52,653 nucleotides of DNA from CAYNTS01 sp964400495 (GTDB lineage Bacteria; Fidelibacterota; Marinisomatia; SCGC-AAA003-L08; D37C17). The notes below the pieces were generated by a model. It was not told where the DNA came from. It ran no database searches and saw only the letters and a list, made by a program, of their open reading frames with translations. Shown here piece after piece: positions 18,823 to 28,163 of the stretch. The position numbers and the translations under genes are program-made. The stretch is from NCBI GenBank assembly GCA_964400495.1, contig CAYNTS010000007.1:1-52653 (forward strand). The letters run 5' to 3'. Position 1 is the first letter of the stretch; every line of letters begins with the position of its first letter.

Positions 18823-20276
18823 TGTTTGTTGAAACTCCAATAATATTTACAAAATCCAAATCTGGCAAAAAAGGTTATTCACTACCTAAAACTGATGTAC
18901 CAGAAACTGAATTAACTCAGAATATTCCAAAAGAATTATTGCGCGAAACAATGGCAGAATTACCTGAAGTTTCTGAGCCAGAAATTGTACGACATTTTAC
19001 CAATTTATCGGTTAAAAATCACCATGTAGATAGAGATTTTTATCCACTTGGTTCTTGTACTATGAAGTATAATCCAAAGATTAATGAGGTAACTGCATCA
19101 ATGCCTGGTTTTGCTCATATCCACCCTCTGCAGAATGAAGATTCTGTGCAAGGTGCACTTCAACTTATGTATGATTTAGAAAAAATGTTAGTTGAGTTAA
19201 CAGGTATGTCTAGAGCAACACTCCAACCAAGTGCAGGTTCTCAGGGAGAGTTTGTTGGTATTTTAATGATGAAAAAATACCATGATAGCAATGGTGAAAA
19301 CAGAAAAATAATTATTATCCCAGAAACTGCTCATGGTACAAATCCTGCTAGTGTAATTTTGGGTGGATATGAAACATGTCAGGTTAAATCAGATGAACGT
19401 GGACGCGTTGATATTGAGGATTTAAAAAGTAAATTATCTACTGATGTAGCAGGAATGATGTTAACACAACCTAACACATTAGGATTGTTCGAAGACCAAA
19501 TTGAAACCATAACAGAATTAGTACATGGGGTTGGTGGTTTAATGTATATGGACGGTGCAAATCTTAATGCATTAATTGGTTTAGCCCGACCGGGAGATAT
19601 GGGTTTTGATATTACACATATTAATCTTCATAAAACATTTTCAACACCGCATGGTGGTGGCGGTCCGGGTTCAGGTCCGATAGCTGTAGTAGAAGAATTG
19701 GTACCATTTTTGCCTGTCCCAATGATTCAAAAACGAGACGATGATTCGTACTATCTTGAAAATGAAAATCCGAAATCAATAGGTCAAATCCATTCATTTT
19801 ATGGAAATTTTGGGATTTTAGTTAGGGCTTATACTTACATTTTAATGATGGGTAAAGATGGTTTGATTAAAATGACAAAAAATGCAATTATTAATGCGAA
19901 TTATATAAAATCTAAGTTACAAGAAAAATATCAAATTCCATTTCCTAAAGGGATATTGCATGAATTTGTTATTTCTGGAACAAAACAAAAAGAACGTGGA
20001 ATAAAAGCATTAGATATTGCAAAATCTCTCTTAGATTATGGATATCATGCACCAACAATTTACTTTCCAATGAATGTATCAGAAGCAATGATGATTGAAC
20101 CTACAGAGTCTGAGAGTAAAGAAACATTAGATGGATTTATAGAGGCAATGTTAGAAATTGATGAAAATTCAATTAATAATCCAACTAAATTAAAAAATGC
20201 TCCTGTTAACACGGTTGTAAGTAGAATGGATGAGACCAAGGCAAATAGAGATCTGAATTTAAGGTGGAAACCATGA
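18822..20276 (+). CDS. gcvPB: Glycine dehydrogenase (decarboxylating) subunit 2, P-protein beta
   Basis: A 484-residue PLP enzyme, the beta half of the split P-protein of the glycine cleavage system, which decarboxylates glycine and passes the aminomethyl group to lipoyl-H protein. The PLP lysine lies in INLHKTFSTPHGGGGPG (Lys271), and the YPLGSCTMKYNP motif is intact near residue 75. The required alpha subunit (GcvPA) is normally encoded next to it, but here the neighbours are alaS and a PPC-domain gene, so gcvPA, gcvH and gcvT must lie elsewhere. Confidence 0.95.
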   Translation: MFVETPIIFTKSKSGKKGYSLPKTDVPETELTQNIPKELLRETMAELPEVSEPEIVRHFTNLSVKNHHVDRDFYPLGSCTMKYNPKINEVTASMPGFAHIHPLQNEDSVQGALQLMYDLEKMLVELTGMSRATLQPSAGSQGEFVGILMMKKYHDSNGENRKIIIIPETAHGTNPASVILGGYETCQVKSDERGRVDIEDLKSKLSTDVAGMMLTQPNTLGLFEDQIETITELVHGVGGLMYMDGANLNALIGLARPGDMGFDITHINLHKTFSTPHGGGGPGSGPIAVVEELVPFLPVPMIQKRDDDSYYLENENPKSIGQIHSFYGNFGILVRAYTYILMMGKDGLIKMTKNAIINANYIKSKLQEKYQIPFPKGILHEFVISGTKQKERGIKALDIAKSLLDYGYHAPTIYFPMNVSEAMMIEPTESESKETLDGFIEAMLEIDENSINNPTKLKNAPVNTVVSRMDETKANRDLNLRWKP

Positions 20277-20707
20277 AATATATTGTAGAAGATGATAAAA
20301 TATTTATTTCTTTAGAAAGAGGTGATTTCATTAATGCATCTTTAACTGAAATTGCAAAAAAGGAAAACCTTTCTTCTGGGTGGATAAATGGAATTGGTGC
20401 ATTGGAAAATGCGGAATTAGGTTACTATGACTATCCTACAAAGACTTATATTAAAAAACAGTTTAATGATGAATTTGAATTAACAAGTTTAAGCGGTAAT
20501 ATTTCAATTAAAGATAACGACGTTTTTGTTCACACCCATGTAACTATAAGTAGAATGTCTTTTGAAGTGTTTGGCGGACACCTTTTTGATGCACAAATAT
20601 CAGCAGCTGGTGAGTTTGTAATATTTTCAGGGTCTTCAAAAATTCAACGAAAGTTAAATAATGATATTGGATTAGCTCTTTGGTGTTTAGGTGAATCAAA
20701 TGCGTAA
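20273..20707 (+). CDS. PPC-domain (DUF296) protein
   Basis: A 144-residue protein of the plant-and-prokaryote-conserved (PPC/DUF296) family, small trimeric proteins often annotated as DNA-binding. Motifs: a GWINGIGALENAELGYYD segment, and FVHTHVTISRMSFEVFGGHLFDA with the metal-ligand-like His residues. A GTG at 20264 could extend the frame, but AAGG at 20261-20264 fits ATG 20273, which also makes the usual ATGA overlap with gcvPB. Its 3' end overlaps RidA by 8 bases. The target is unknown. Confidence 0.78.
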   Translation: MKYIVEDDKIFISLERGDFINASLTEIAKKENLSSGWINGIGALENAELGYYDYPTKTYIKKQFNDEFELTSLSGNISIKDNDVFVHTHVTISRMSFEVFGGHLFDAQISAAGEFVIFSGSSKIQRKLNNDIGLALWCLGESNA

Positions 20708-21089
20708 GGTTATTTCTACAGATAATGCACCAAAAGCTATAGGTACATATTCTCAAGGAATTGAAATAGATAATTTGTTATTTACTTCTGGTCAAATTCC
20801 GTTAAATCCAGAAACTGGTGATTTAGTTAAAGATGATTTTAAATCAGAGGTTAATCAAGTAATCTTAAATTTAAGGGGAGTTCTTGAAGAAGCTGGGAGT
20901 TCTCTTGAAAATATTGTTAAATGTACTGTATTTTTAACTGACTTATCGTTGTTCCCTCAACTTAATGAAGTATTTTCTAATTATTTTACTTCAGAGCCAC
21001 CAGCTCGATCTGCCGTCGAAGTATCCGCATTACCATTAGGGGTTCGTGTTGAGATTGAAGCTATTGCAACAAGGAATAATGCTAGCTAA
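20700..21089 (+). CDS. ridA: RidA-family reactive enamine/imine deaminase
   Basis: A 129-residue RidA (YjgF/YER057c/UK114) protein that hydrolyses 2-aminoacrylate-type intermediates made by PLP enzymes. The family pattern is complete: APKAIGTYSQG, LLFTSGQIPLNPETG, and the substrate-binding Arg in PPARSAVEVSALPLG. ATG 20700, with AGGTGA five bases upstream, is preferred to GTG 20691. Its position just downstream of the PLP enzyme gcvPB fits a role in clearing PLP-derived side products. Confidence 0.92.
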   Translation: MRKVISTDNAPKAIGTYSQGIEIDNLLFTSGQIPLNPETGDLVKDDFKSEVNQVILNLRGVLEEAGSSLENIVKCTVFLTDLSLFPQLNEVFSNYFTSEPPARSAVEVSALPLGVRVEIEAIATRNNAS

Positions 21090-21450
21090 AATTTTACCAA
21101 TAATTTTAGTTATATCTAGCATATTATGTCAGGAAACCTTTATAGACTCAACCAATATCAAAAACCCAAAACTTGCATGGAAATTGGGTGCAATTCCTGG
21201 AGTTGGACAATTTTATAACCAGAAATATGGTAAGGGATTAGCATTTATTGCAGCTCAATATTATACTTTTAATCAATATAATACATTTAATATTGAAGGT
21301 AATATTTCAAAGCGAAATACCTATGCTTGGTGGGTGTTTGGACTTTGGGTGTTAAGTATGTTAGATGCATATGTGGATGCACATTTAACAACTTTTCCAG
21401 TGCAAATTGAAAATAAAGATAATCAGCCTACTCACGAAGGGGAGAACTAA
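21079..21450 (+). CDS. DUF5683-like membrane-associated protein
   Basis: A 123-residue protein with a signal peptide (MLAKILPIILVISSILCQ) and a short AIPGVGQFYNQKYGKGL segment typical of DUF5683 proteins, followed by a second hydrophobic stretch (about residues 80-98). The start is taken as ATG 21079 because AAGGA lies just before it and the signal peptide begins there; an upstream GTG at 21046 would add 11 unlikely residues. It overlaps RidA by 11 bases. Function unknown; family members are common in Bacteroidota-related genomes. Confidence 0.65.
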   Translation: MLAKILPIILVISSILCQETFIDSTNIKNPKLAWKLGAIPGVGQFYNQKYGKGLAFIAAQYYTFNQYNTFNIEGNISKRNTYAWWVFGLWVLSMLDAYVDAHLTTFPVQIENKDNQPTHEGEN

Positions 21451-21456
21451 TATTTT

Positions 21457-22812
21457 ATGTGTGGGATAATTGGTATTTATAACAATCCAGAAGCAGCTAC
21501 GTTAGCATATATGGGTTTATATGCTCAGCAACATCGCGGACAAGAAGGCGCAGGAGTTATTTCATCGGATGGAAAAAATTTGCATCAACACATGGGGCAA
21601 GGGTTAGTATCAGATGTATTTTCAGATTCAACTGTGTTTGATAACCTGAAAGGTGATTTTGCAATAGGTCATGTACGATACTCAACTACAGGTAATTCAA
21701 ATCCGCAAAATGTTGGTCCACTTACATTTAATTTGAATGATACTCCAATTTCTATTGCTCATAATGGGAATTTAGTCAATTTAAAAGAGACGCGAAAAAA
21801 ATTACAGAAAAATGGTGCATTATTTCAAACAAGTACAGATACCGAAATAATAATTCATCTTCTTGCTCGAGAGGAAAACGGAACATTAGACCAACGGTTA
21901 GAACGAGCATTAAAACAAGTTGAGGGAGCATACTCTCTTCTATTAGTTACACCTGAAGAAATGATTATTGCACGTGATCCTTTGGGGATTCGCCCAATTT
22001 GTTATGGAATGTTGGATGATGCTTACGTATTTGCTTCAGAAACATGTGCATTAGATTTGCTTGGTGCAAAGTATGTGCGTGAAGTTAAACCGGGTGAAAT
22101 GATTATCTTAAATAAAGATGGATTTTCTTCTCGGCAATTTATTGAGGCACAAAAACCAAAACATTGTATTTTTGAATATATATATTTTTCTAGACCCGAT
22201 TCAAAAATATTTGGTGAGAGTGTGGACAAAATGCGTCGCAGGTTCGGCAAAATGCTTGCAAGTGAAAGTCCTGCAGAAACAGCAGATATTGTAATTTCAG
22301 TCCCAGATTCAAGTAATACATGTGCACTAGGATTTTCATCAAAATCAAAAATCAAACACGAAATTGGCTTAATAAGAAATCATTATATTGGTAGAACATT
22401 CATTTTTCCATCCCAACATTTACGTGATGTTTCAGTCAGACTAAAATTCAATACTGTTAAAGGAGTTATAGAGGACAAGGAAGTTGTCATAATTGATGAT
22501 TCAATAGTTAGGGGAACAACAATCAGAAAATTAGCAAAATTATTGAAGGAGTCTGGTGTTAAAAAGGTTCATGTGAGAATTAGTTCTCCTCCAGTGTCAA
22601 ACCCCTGTTTTTATGGAATGAATTTTCCAACAAAAGAGGAATTAGCTGCTGGGAGTAATTCAATTTTAGAAATTCAACAAATACTCGATGTAGAATCTTT
22701 AGGATATCTTACTTTGGATGGTTTAGTTTCATCAACAAAAATGGAAAAGGAAAGTTTTTGTACGGCTTGCTTTTCTGGAGAATATCCAATTAATAATAAG
22801 GATTCTAAATGA
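21457..22812 (+). CDS. purF: Amidophosphoribosyltransferase
   Basis: A 451-residue enzyme for the first committed step of purine synthesis (PRPP + glutamine to phosphoribosylamine). The protein begins MCGIIGIYNN, so the nucleophile Cys is exposed by Met removal, without the short propeptide of the Bacillus enzyme. Glutaminase residues (HRGQEGAG, GHVRYSTTG) and the PRPP loop VVIIDDSIVRGTT are intact. Cysteines in HCIFEY, NPCFYG and the C-terminal FCTACFSGEYP match those ligating the 4Fe-4S cluster in Bacillus-type PurF. Its TGA overlaps the next ATG (22809-22812). Confidence 0.96.
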   Translation: MCGIIGIYNNPEAATLAYMGLYAQQHRGQEGAGVISSDGKNLHQHMGQGLVSDVFSDSTVFDNLKGDFAIGHVRYSTTGNSNPQNVGPLTFNLNDTPISIAHNGNLVNLKETRKKLQKNGALFQTSTDTEIIIHLLAREENGTLDQRLERALKQVEGAYSLLLVTPEEMIIARDPLGIRPICYGMLDDAYVFASETCALDLLGAKYVREVKPGEMIILNKDGFSSRQFIEAQKPKHCIFEYIYFSRPDSKIFGESVDKMRRRFGKMLASESPAETADIVISVPDSSNTCALGFSSKSKIKHEIGLIRNHYIGRTFIFPSQHLRDVSVRLKFNTVKGVIEDKEVVIIDDSIVRGTTIRKLAKLLKESGVKKVHVRISSPPVSNPCFYGMNFPTKEELAAGSNSILEIQQILDVESLGYLTLDGLVSSTKMEKESFCTACFSGEYPINNKDSK

Positions 22813-23807
22813 TTAAAAAGTTTTTCAAAGATCACTCAATCCATAAAAAGATAGTTCCATTATTTGATACTTTATTTATTTTAAGACCTACTTTATTTTT
22901 CTCAGTGTGGGTTATGATTACAATCGGAATGGCTACTGCCACATTGAGTTTTAATCAACATGCAATTTGGTTGACTGAATTTAATTATTCAACCCTATTA
23001 ATATTTATTGGGATTTCTTGTATCGCGAGTAGCACATTTATTTTGAACCAAATTCAAGATAAAGAGGGTGATGAAATAAATAATAAACTATTTATCGTCG
23101 GAAATTATATTTCTAAGGAATTGGCCAGTAAAATAATGAATATAATTGGGTTGTTTGGGTTGGTAATTCTTGTGGTAGTGGATTGGAAAATTGCGATTTT
23201 TGGAATTCTGTTGTATTTGGTTTGGGGAGTTTTTTACAATTATGAATATTTTTATTGGAAAAGCAAACCAGTATTAGGTTTAATTGCAAATACTCTTGCT
23301 GGAATTTTACTTTTTTTAATTGGATGGTTACATGTTTTTCAGTGGGAGTTTTTTACAAATAAAGTTGTAAATGAAATGGTTATTTCTTCAATTCCCTACA
23401 TACTTTCTTTTGCATCCGTTTCACTACTTACAACTCTACCAGATATTGAAGGGGATAAAGAAACGGGTGTACGCACATTCCCAATTGCGTTTGGACAGAA
23501 AACATCAGTTTTTGTTTCTACTGTTTTAGTAACAATTGCAATTTATATTGGGTTAATTAATCAAGACCCAATTGCATCAACTGCAACAATTGTATCATTT
23601 CCATTTTTTCTATATGCACTGTTCAGAGGATTAGAGAAAGACATTTTACGTGCAATTAGGTATCCTATATTTATTTTAAATTTCTTTGTTTTGGTTGTAT
23701 ATCCATGGTTGTTTCCAGCAGTTTTTATAGTGTACTATTTAAGCAAATATTACTATTGGCATCGATTCGATTTACATTACCCAACCTTTATGGTAGAGCA
23801 TGATTAA
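22809..23807 (+). CDS. UbiA-family prenyltransferase
   Basis: A 332-residue integral membrane protein with about eight hydrophobic helices. The two Asp-rich motifs of the UbiA superfamily are present: NQIQDKEGDE (about residues 78-87) and DIEGDKETGVRTFPI (about 216-230). Such enzymes attach a polyprenyl chain to an aromatic ring or, in archaea, join a second geranylgeranyl chain to geranylgeranylglyceryl phosphate. The acceptor cannot be read from sequence. The next two genes, a ferredoxin and a geranylgeranyl reductase, argue that the product carries an isoprenoid chain that is later saturated. Confidence 0.85.
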   Translation: MIKKFFKDHSIHKKIVPLFDTLFILRPTLFFSVWVMITIGMATATLSFNQHAIWLTEFNYSTLLIFIGISCIASSTFILNQIQDKEGDEINNKLFIVGNYISKELASKIMNIIGLFGLVILVVVDWKIAIFGILLYLVWGVFYNYEYFYWKSKPVLGLIANTLAGILLFLIGWLHVFQWEFFTNKVVNEMVISSIPYILSFASVSLLTTLPDIEGDKETGVRTFPIAFGQKTSVFVSTVLVTIAIYIGLINQDPIASTATIVSFPFFLYALFRGLEKDILRAIRYPIFILNFFVLVVYPWLFPAVFIVYYLSKYYYWHRFDLHYPTFMVEHD

Positions 23808-23979
23808 AATTCGTAAAAATAGATGTGATTTTTGTGGTACTTGCGTTGCAATTTGTCCCGAAGATTGTATAGAGGTTAGAGAAGCATCGATTCAAATTTT
23901 TCATAAAGAATGCATTGATTGTGATTTATGTGTTGAAATTTGTCCAATCACTGTTTTGGAATCAGTAGATGAAAACTAA
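23800..23979 (+). CDS. Small 2x[4Fe-4S] ferredoxin
   Basis: A 59-residue gene squeezed between two others. ATG 23800 overlaps the UbiA stop by 8 bases, and the TAA at 23977-23979 overlaps the reductase start by 11. It has two complete clusters: Cys9-x2-Cys12-x2-Cys15-x3-Cys19-Pro and Cys38-x2-Cys41-x2-Cys44-x3-Cys48-Pro, with an additional Cys23. No signal peptide, so it is cytoplasmic. Its placement makes it the likely electron donor to the flavin reductase that follows. Archaeal geranylgeranyl reductases are known to take electrons from ferredoxins of this kind. Confidence 0.92.
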   Translation: MIKIRKNRCDFCGTCVAICPEDCIEVREASIQIFHKECIDCDLCVEICPITVLESVDEN

Positions 23980-25147
23980 TTATGATATTATAGTTGTTGG
24001 TGGTGGTCCTGCAGGTTCTATGGCTGCTTGGGAAATTGCCAAAGCAGGATTATCAGTATGCTTACTAGAAAAAGATAGAGATATTGGGTATCCTGTACGA
24101 TGTGGTGAAGCAGTTTCACATAATGGTCTTTCTCAATTTGTTGAACCTCACGAAAAATGGATTGCTTCTAGAATTAACAAATTTAGATTAGTTTCACCGA
24201 GTGGAACCCAAATTGATGCAAATCTAACAAATGAAACTGGTTATGTTTTGAACCGACGGATTTTCGATTATGATTTATCAAAATTTGCAGCGAATGCAGG
24301 TGCAGAAATTTATACCAAATCATTTGTAAAGAATTTGATTATTGAAGAAGGATTTGTTCGTGGAGTAATTGTTGATATTCTCGGCGAAGAAAAAGTACTA
24401 AAATCTTCAATGGTTGTAGGGGCTGATGGAGTTACTTCCGCCATTGGGAGAATGGCTGGTTTACGAACACAAATTAGAATGAAAGATATGGAATCTTGCG
24501 TTCAATATACTGTTGCAAATGTAGATGTTGATCCAAATCGATTAGATTTTTATATGGGTACAAATTGTGCACCAGGTGGTTATTTGTGGGTGTTTTCAAA
24601 AGGTGATAGAACTGCCAATATTGGAATAGGAATAAGTGGGAAATATTCTAAAGAAAAATCTGCACAATCATTTCTTAATGATTTTATGAAAGACAAATAT
24701 CCACAAGCATCAATATTGACAACAATGTGCGGGGGCGTTCCATGTTCAAAACCAATGAAAGATCCATTTACTGATGGGTTAATTCTTGTTGGCGATGCTG
24801 CACATCATGTAAATCCTATGACGGGTGGTGGAATTGTTTCAGGAATGAAAGCAGGGCAAATTGGTGGTCAAGTTTCAGCAGAAGCAATTAAGCAAGGTGA
24901 TGCTTCTAAAAAGTTTTTGAAAAAGTATTCTGATAAAATTCGTAAAGATTTTTGCAATAGGCATGATCGTCTTTACAAAATAAAAGAAATGACCACAAAT
25001 TTACCCGATGCAGATTTGGATGCAATTGCTAGAAAAGTAGAACAAATTCCGATTGAAAACAGAAGTCTCACAAATATTTTTAAAGCAGCAGTTTTTCGTA
25101 AACCATCACTGATTGTAGATGTAGTAAAAGTGTTCGCTGGAATCTAG
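23969..25147 (+). CDS. Geranylgeranyl reductase family FAD protein
   Basis: A 392-residue flavoprotein that saturates double bonds of geranylgeranyl chains in this family (archaeal ether lipids, chlorophyll, or menaquinone tails). Visible: the dinucleotide-binding VVGGGPAGSMAA (about residues 9-20); a Cys in the YPVRCGEAVS motif (Cys45), as in archaeal-type enzymes; VVGADGVTSAIGR; and the FAD-binding LVGDAAHHVNPMTGGGI. It overlaps the ferredoxin upstream and is followed one base later by the TTG of the helicase gene. Which lipid or quinone it acts on is undetermined. Confidence 0.9.
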   Translation: MKTNYDIIVVGGGPAGSMAAWEIAKAGLSVCLLEKDRDIGYPVRCGEAVSHNGLSQFVEPHEKWIASRINKFRLVSPSGTQIDANLTNETGYVLNRRIFDYDLSKFAANAGAEIYTKSFVKNLIIEEGFVRGVIVDILGEEKVLKSSMVVGADGVTSAIGRMAGLRTQIRMKDMESCVQYTVANVDVDPNRLDFYMGTNCAPGGYLWVFSKGDRTANIGIGISGKYSKEKSAQSFLNDFMKDKYPQASILTTMCGGVPCSKPMKDPFTDGLILVGDAAHHVNPMTGGGIVSGMKAGQIGGQVSAEAIKQGDASKKFLKKYSDKIRKDFCNRHDRLYKIKEMTTNLPDADLDAIARKVEQIPIENRSLTNIFKAAVFRKPSLIVDVVKVFAGI

Positions 25148-25148
25148 T

Positions 25149-27965
25149 TTGAACTTAGATAGTCTCCTAGAATCATTACACCTAGATGAGTTCATTTCTT
25201 TCGATTTGGAAACGACAGGGTTAGATGCCAAAAAAAATAAAATCACAGAAATTTCTGCCTATAAATTCAATAATGGTAAACCATTTGAGAATTTTACTTC
25301 TTTGATAAATCCAGGAGTTTCAATACCAAAAGATATTGTAGAACTTACCGGAATTTCTGATAAAATGGTGCAAAATGCTCCAACAATTGAAGAAGTTTTA
25401 CCCAAGTTAATGACGTTCATGAGCGACTTGCCAATTGTTGGCCATAATATTAATTTTGATATTGGATTTTTAAAAAATAATTTAGATGATTCAAATTTAC
25501 TTTATCAAAATAGACCTTTGTTTGATACGGTAACGCTTTCAAGGGCGTTTATTTATTTTCATCACGAATTTAACTTATCTGCAGTTAGTCAATATTTCAA
25601 TTTAAATACAGATGATGCACATAGAGCCAGTGCTGATACTTTAAATACTGGCAAAATATTTGTTGAGTTGATTAAAGAAGTTGCTTCGTATCCTTTAACA
25701 ATAATCCAAAGAATTGATAATGTTATTTCACATTCTGAAATCCCGAATAAAAATTTATTCAAAAATATAATTGATGTAAGTTTGGAACGACATTCTGTTA
25801 ACGGGCTCATTGAACCTGAGATTGTACACCCACAATCATCACATATTTACAAATATGTTCCAGATAAAGACAAAGAATTGGTATTTTCACCAAATGAATA
25901 TTTTGAAGAGGGGGGGGCAATTCAACAAAAATGGGATGGGTTTGAACCTAGAGCATCTCAAGTAAATTTATCAAATGATAGTTACAATGCATTCATGGGG
26001 AATGAAATTTTAATTGCTGAAGCTGGAACTGGATTAGGTAAATCGTTAGCATATTTATCATCTGGGTATTTGGCAAGCCAGAAAAAAGAAGTTCCATTGG
26101 TAATTTCGACTTATACTAAAAACTTACAAGATCAATTATTTCAACATGATATCCCACAATTTGCTGAAACTATTGACCAAAACTTATCAGCTGTAATTGC
26201 TAAGGGGCGAAATAATTACTTATGTAAAACACGACTTGAATGGGTTGTGAAAAATAGTAAAAAATTACTAACAGATAAAGATTGTGAAGATATTTTACCA
26301 ATTTTAGTGTGGTCGGAAAGAACAACTTCTGGAGAAGTTAGTGAGTGTAAAGGGTTTAGACGGCAATTTGCATTTCGTGTATGGAAATTAGTTAGGAGTG
26401 AGCCAGGATTTTGCACATCAGCTCGATGTGCAAAACATAAGGGTTGTTATTTAAAACAGGTTCGTGAGGATATTCAAAATGCAAACATTATAATTGTGAA
26501 TCATTTTTTGTTAATGAGTGATGCAAACCAAAAACAATCTAATTTACCTGATGAATACATATATGTAATTGATGAAGGGCATAATCTTGTACTCGCAGCT
26601 CGTGACCAATTGACGGATCAAATTAGTGAAAATACGTTTGATGACAGTTTTGCATTTTTTAGGATTAAAAATAAAATATTTAAAGATAAAATTTCCGAGT
26701 TAATTGCAGCAGTTCCTTCATCATTATCTTTACTAGAGGATTTAGAAGAAAAATCAAAACGATTAAAATCTAATTTTCAAGAGTTTTTCCAATCATATTT
26801 AATCTCAAAAAAATCCGAATTTGAAAATTCGGAATATTATGAAACAAGTGTTCGATATTTGAATCCAACTGAAGAATTTATGGAAACTCAACCTAGTACT
26901 AATGATATAATTAAAAATTTAGAATCATATTATAAATCAGTTGTTAACTATTTAACAGAATTAAAGAAGTATAAAGATGATATTAACAGTTCATATTTCA
27001 ATGAAGTTTCAATTCAAGTAAGCCGTTTTGAACAGTATGTTTCCATTTTAAAAAATACATTAAACAATGATTTTGATATTGTTAAATGGGCATCATTTAT
27101 TAGAACATCATTTAAGCGAAAAGTATTTTTAAACAATGCTCCTTTAAAGGTTAATGAATTTATTGCTGAAAATATATTTTCAAAAGAAAATGGGGGGTTG
27201 ATTTGTTCAGCTACATTAACAGTTGAGGATTCATTTTCTTATGTTAAAGAAACAATTGGTCTAGATAAAGTGAGTCATTTTAAGGAAGTTAATGAAGAAA
27301 TTTATCATTCTCCATTTCATTATGAAGACCAAGTTTCGTTATTTTCATTAAAATCAGATTTGAACGCAAACTCATCTGAGTTTTTGAGGTATATTGCAAA
27401 TCAAATAGATGAAATTACTCAGAAATATGAAAAACGCATGTTAGTATTATGTACTTCATACAAACAAACAAAAATTCTTAAAGATGTTTTGCATTCAAAA
27501 ATGTTTCAAACCCAAAGAAGATTGTTAACTCAGATTCCCGGAAGTAACAGGCGTGCTTTAGTACAGAGTTATTTAGATCATCCTAGATCTATTTTAATTG
27601 GAACATCTAGCTTTTGGGAAGGTGTCGATTTCCCGGGTGATAAAGTCGAAATACTTATGATAGTTAAGATACCATTTGGAAATCCTAGTGATCCTTTAAT
27701 CTCTGCACAAATTGATTTATACAATACTGATGGTAGAAATGCATTTATGGGATTCCAAATTCCAGAAGCAACAGTGAAATTTAAGCAAGGTTTTGGACGA
27801 TTAATTAGAAGTTTAGATGACTCCGGGATATGTATTTTAACAGACCCTCGCTTACTAAAAAGTAGATATGGGAAAGTGATTTTGGATTCGTTACCTGTAC
27901 ATGTAGTTCCATATAGCAATACTGCTACCATATTTTTGGAGTCAGCAAATAAGTTAGGATATTAG
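25149..27965 (+). CDS. dinG: DnaQ-exonuclease/DinG-helicase fusion
   Basis: A 938-residue protein starting at TTG, one base after the preceding stop. Residues about 15-180 are a DEDDh 3'-5' exonuclease domain (FDLETTG, HNINFDIGFL, HRASADT). From about 270 follows a superfamily 2, XPD/DinG-type helicase: Walker A EAGTGLGKSLA, the DEAH-box variant VIDEGHNL, and the C-terminal motif SFWEGVDFPG and QGFGRLIRS. Cysteines in CKGFRR and CTSARCAKHKGC lie where DinG/XPD proteins bind a 4Fe-4S cluster. The fusion matches Gram-positive and FCB-type DinG, which acts on DNA repair or replication intermediates. Confidence 0.92.
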   Translation: MNLDSLLESLHLDEFISFDLETTGLDAKKNKITEISAYKFNNGKPFENFTSLINPGVSIPKDIVELTGISDKMVQNAPTIEEVLPKLMTFMSDLPIVGHNINFDIGFLKNNLDDSNLLYQNRPLFDTVTLSRAFIYFHHEFNLSAVSQYFNLNTDDAHRASADTLNTGKIFVELIKEVASYPLTIIQRIDNVISHSEIPNKNLFKNIIDVSLERHSVNGLIEPEIVHPQSSHIYKYVPDKDKELVFSPNEYFEEGGAIQQKWDGFEPRASQVNLSNDSYNAFMGNEILIAEAGTGLGKSLAYLSSGYLASQKKEVPLVISTYTKNLQDQLFQHDIPQFAETIDQNLSAVIAKGRNNYLCKTRLEWVVKNSKKLLTDKDCEDILPILVWSERTTSGEVSECKGFRRQFAFRVWKLVRSEPGFCTSARCAKHKGCYLKQVREDIQNANIIIVNHFLLMSDANQKQSNLPDEYIYVIDEGHNLVLAARDQLTDQISENTFDDSFAFFRIKNKIFKDKISELIAAVPSSLSLLEDLEEKSKRLKSNFQEFFQSYLISKKSEFENSEYYETSVRYLNPTEEFMETQPSTNDIIKNLESYYKSVVNYLTELKKYKDDINSSYFNEVSIQVSRFEQYVSILKNTLNNDFDIVKWASFIRTSFKRKVFLNNAPLKVNEFIAENIFSKENGGLICSATLTVEDSFSYVKETIGLDKVSHFKEVNEEIYHSPFHYEDQVSLFSLKSDLNANSSEFLRYIANQIDEITQKYEKRMLVLCTSYKQTKILKDVLHSKMFQTQRRLLTQIPGSNRRALVQSYLDHPRSILIGTSSFWEGVDFPGDKVEILMIVKIPFGNPSDPLISAQIDLYNTDGRNAFMGFQIPEATVKFKQGFGRLIRSLDDSGICILTDPRLLKSRYGKVILDSLPVHVVPYSNTATIFLESANKLGY

Positions 27966-28129
27966 AGCTTACTTTTTTTGTACTTACCTCCAAAACAAAA
28001 TAGATTAGTTGTTTATATTCTATTCTCCGTAAATTACTCTGTTGTTTAAATCGACAATTATTTGAATACATAAAAAGTGAGTATTTGATTTGATGATTTA
28101 AATGAATAACTCCGTTAGTTAGATGGAGA

Positions 28130-28163
28130 TACAAACTAGATGATGTTTAGTTTGTAGTTTTTT
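28130..28163 (+). promoter_or_regulatory. Terminator-like hairpin in the leader of csp1
   Basis: TACAAACTA (28130-28138) pairs perfectly with TAGTTTGTA (28148-28156), a 9-bp stem with a 9-base loop, followed by G and six T (28158-28163). It ends only 20 bases before the csp ATG, a space filled by the Shine-Dalgarno, so transcripts that express the cold-shock gene must probably read through it. Cold-shock proteins are known antiterminators. Alternatively it ends the dinG transcript. Confidence 0.55.
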
